A stretch of 64,000 bases of DNA from Nematostella vectensis. Taxonomy: Eukaryota; Cnidaria; Anthozoa; Actiniaria; Edwardsiidae. Under the pieces are notes generated by a model. It made no database searches. It worked only from the letters and a program-made list of their open reading frames with translations, and was not told where the DNA came from. The position numbers were made by a program, and so were the translations under genes. The stretch covers positions 124,001 to 188,000 of the forward strand of contig NC_064047.1 in assembly GCF_932526225.1 (NCBI RefSeq), in the 5' to 3' direction. Shown piece by piece: positions 62,201 through 64,000 of this stretch; positions within the stretch are counted from its first letter, which is position 1, and each line of letters opens with the position of its first letter.

Positions 62201-64000
62201 GAAAACTATGTTAATGGACAGTTTGTGGTCATTTTTTTTGTTTTGTTTAAAGTCTCCCACATGTACCAAAAGCTCATAAGTCAGTATTAGAATTTCACTG
62301 AAGTTCATTGTGTCAGGGCTCTAGAGCTATTGCAAATCTCTTAAACATGACACTCCCCCTTTAAAGGAAAAAAAAAAATCAAAATTGTTGGTGGGGGTCT
62401 CTGCTGTTTTTGTTTTCTTTTTAGTTTTGTTCTATTGTTATTATTATTTTCTTTTTTAGAGGGGGAGGGGAATTCAGCTAAAAATAGCCAAGGGTCAATT
62501 CAAGCAACTAGTACAAAAGATGTTTTTTTGCAGTCCTTTATTCAATATATTCAAGGTTATTATGCAATTCTGTTGTTTGACTGCATATATATATTTTTTC
62601 TTTCTTTTCATTACAAGTGCTATATGTGTAAGTGGTGACCATAGCTATGATTACTATTATTTAGAATAATTTTTTACCTACTAACAGAAAACAACTTGAC
62701 TGCAAAACACTTACTGTAGGGCACTCGATATTAGGCATTACTTTCATGTGGATGTAAGGTTGAAATGTCAAAACCTTCATTAACCCGTGAACTACGCTTT
62801 AGCGTATCACACTTTGTTGTGATCTGATTCTATTGTTCTTTTTTGTGTTTTACTAACTATTACCGTTTAACTATCACACTTTGTTTCACGGGTTAATGAA
62901 AACCACTCTAATTACTTACAGTAGTTCTTTTTTAATATTATCATTTACTTGTATAATTTAGATGAGCAATACATATTTCTTTATGGCTTTGTAGAGCTCA
63001 TCTCGTTTCTCATAAATAACAAACTAAATGAAGTTTGTTCTTATTTTGGTGCAAAGGAATCTACAGTAGTTTTCTAATCAGATAATTGTTTTTCTTTTAA
63101 CACTCACCTGTTATTTCAACAGCCTTACTTGAGTTTGCTTGTCTCAGAAAAAGACCTTGCTTAATAAACAAAGACATGTTACAAACTTATTTAATAATAG
63201 GTTACAACTGCAATATTGTATAAAGAGAGTCCCCCTCCCTTCCCCCTGATATTGTTGACATTATGCTCAATAAACTGTTACCTCTCCCCTCTCCACCAGT
63301 TAAGCATTCTATGTATGCTTCCCTGTACAAAATGCGCCCCTTCAAATAGAACATTAAAGTGCACATACTTGTTTACTTCCTCAAACTCTTTGCTTTGTGT
63401 TTTTTGTTAACTTCCTAGGAACAAATTGAATACATATAATCAATAAATCCAGCAAGCTTATTTTGCAAACTCACTTTTTTTTTATTATTTTTGCGCAAAA
63501 CCAATCAGGATTAGTGTGGTCAAGCACAAAGAAAGAAAACGAATAAAAAAAAGCCCATTGGCCTGGGATCGAACCCGGTCTGAAGAACAAAACGGAAACC
63601 ATACATACGGATTACCCAATCGGTATGGCAGCACAAGGCATTTACGAAAGGCTGTAAAGAACCCGAAGGCCCCAAGCACCGATATTTCCGAGCGAATATG
63701 CTGTACAACACTCTTGCAAGGTTATCCCAACCCGCGCATTAATGGGGAGGACAATAACCAGGATCCCAGGCCTGTAATACGGTTACGCCACGCACAGCTC
63801 GCCGAGATTGTGGATGACAAAAAATAGAGGTCTATTTGGGCGTCTTGGGTCCCTTGGGGACTCGCCATGCGCACGGGCGCATCTCTTTTATTGTGTACAT
63901 GACATCAAATTAGCGAAGAAAAAAGACGCTGTTTTGGTATCATGTGAAAAGCATAAAATAAATAGAAATAAAGACGTAAGTGGGGAGAATATTGACATAT
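59262..64000. repeat. Tandem satellite array, ~2 kb unit (right part)
   Basis: This continues the interrupted unit (59262-60469), then one full unit (60470-62469) and part of another (62470-64000, cut by the window edge). The last unit shares rare variants with the interrupted one: GCGTATCACAC, AACAAACTAAATG, GTATAAAGAGAGTCCCC and GTGCACATAC. It is therefore the uninterrupted sister copy and shows the empty insertion site at ~63258-63267. Confidence 0.97.

Noticed and set aside
1-64000. Ribosomal RNA, 5S or spliceosomal RNA genes as the basis of the tandem array
   Set aside because: I found no conserved rRNA or snRNA sequence blocks in the unit; only the tRNA-like segment suggests an RNA gene.

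Overview
The window looks like metazoan nuclear DNA: AT-rich, intron-scale non-coding sequence, a long ~2 kb satellite, a 17-bp minisatellite and a Polinton. An anthozoan or other marine invertebrate is plausible from the style of the Polinton proteins, but I cannot place the species from sequence alone.

Layout, outside in. (1) 1-36545 and 59262-64000 are one tandem satellite of ~1.95-2.00 kb units. It has no convincing protein gene; each unit carries a 125-bp MITE-like palindromic insert and a tRNA-sized, tRNA-like segment on the minus strand. (2) One unit is interrupted by an insertion at 36546-59261. It has perfect 15-bp terminal inverted repeats (TIRs) and an ATT target duplication. A sister unit at 62470-64000 preserves the empty site. 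The non-Polinton part of this insertion (~5.5 kb) holds degenerate exon-like sequence, an AT-rich tract and ~1.7 kb of 17-bp repeats. (3) Nested inside is a ~17.2 kb Polinton/Maverick (adintovirus-like) element, 38006-55205. Its terminal repeats look identical outside their internal arrays, it is flanked by TGAGGGA on both sides, and every core gene is open.

Polinton gene order. A plus-strand block (38606-41963) encodes a small membrane protein, a TFIIB-like transcription factor, an ankyrin protein, a SAP-plus-ankyrin protein and a Cys/His-repeat protein. A minus-strand morphogenesis block (42163-49840) encodes a 508-aa protein, a 201-aa membrane protein, the penton-like minor capsid protein, a 340-aa membrane-active-like protein, four small structural-type proteins, the packaging ATPase and the major capsid protein. 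The integrase (plus) diverges from the capsid gene, and protein-primed-type PolB (minus) converges on and overlaps the integrase.

Working together: PolB and integrase replicate and insert the element; ATPase, major and minor capsid proteins point to virion formation. The most interesting layer is transcriptional. Nearly every gene starts just downstream of a TTTAAAGA-type motif. One version (TTTAAAGACATG) marks the replication/regulation genes and another (TTTAAAGATT) marks the virion genes. The element encodes its own TFIIB-like factor, several genes end in hairpins, and an ~18-30 bp palindromic unit is scattered through coding and non-coding sequence. These suggest a semi-autonomous, possibly two-phase transcription programme resembling that of large nucleocytoplasmic DNA viruses; that last step is inference.
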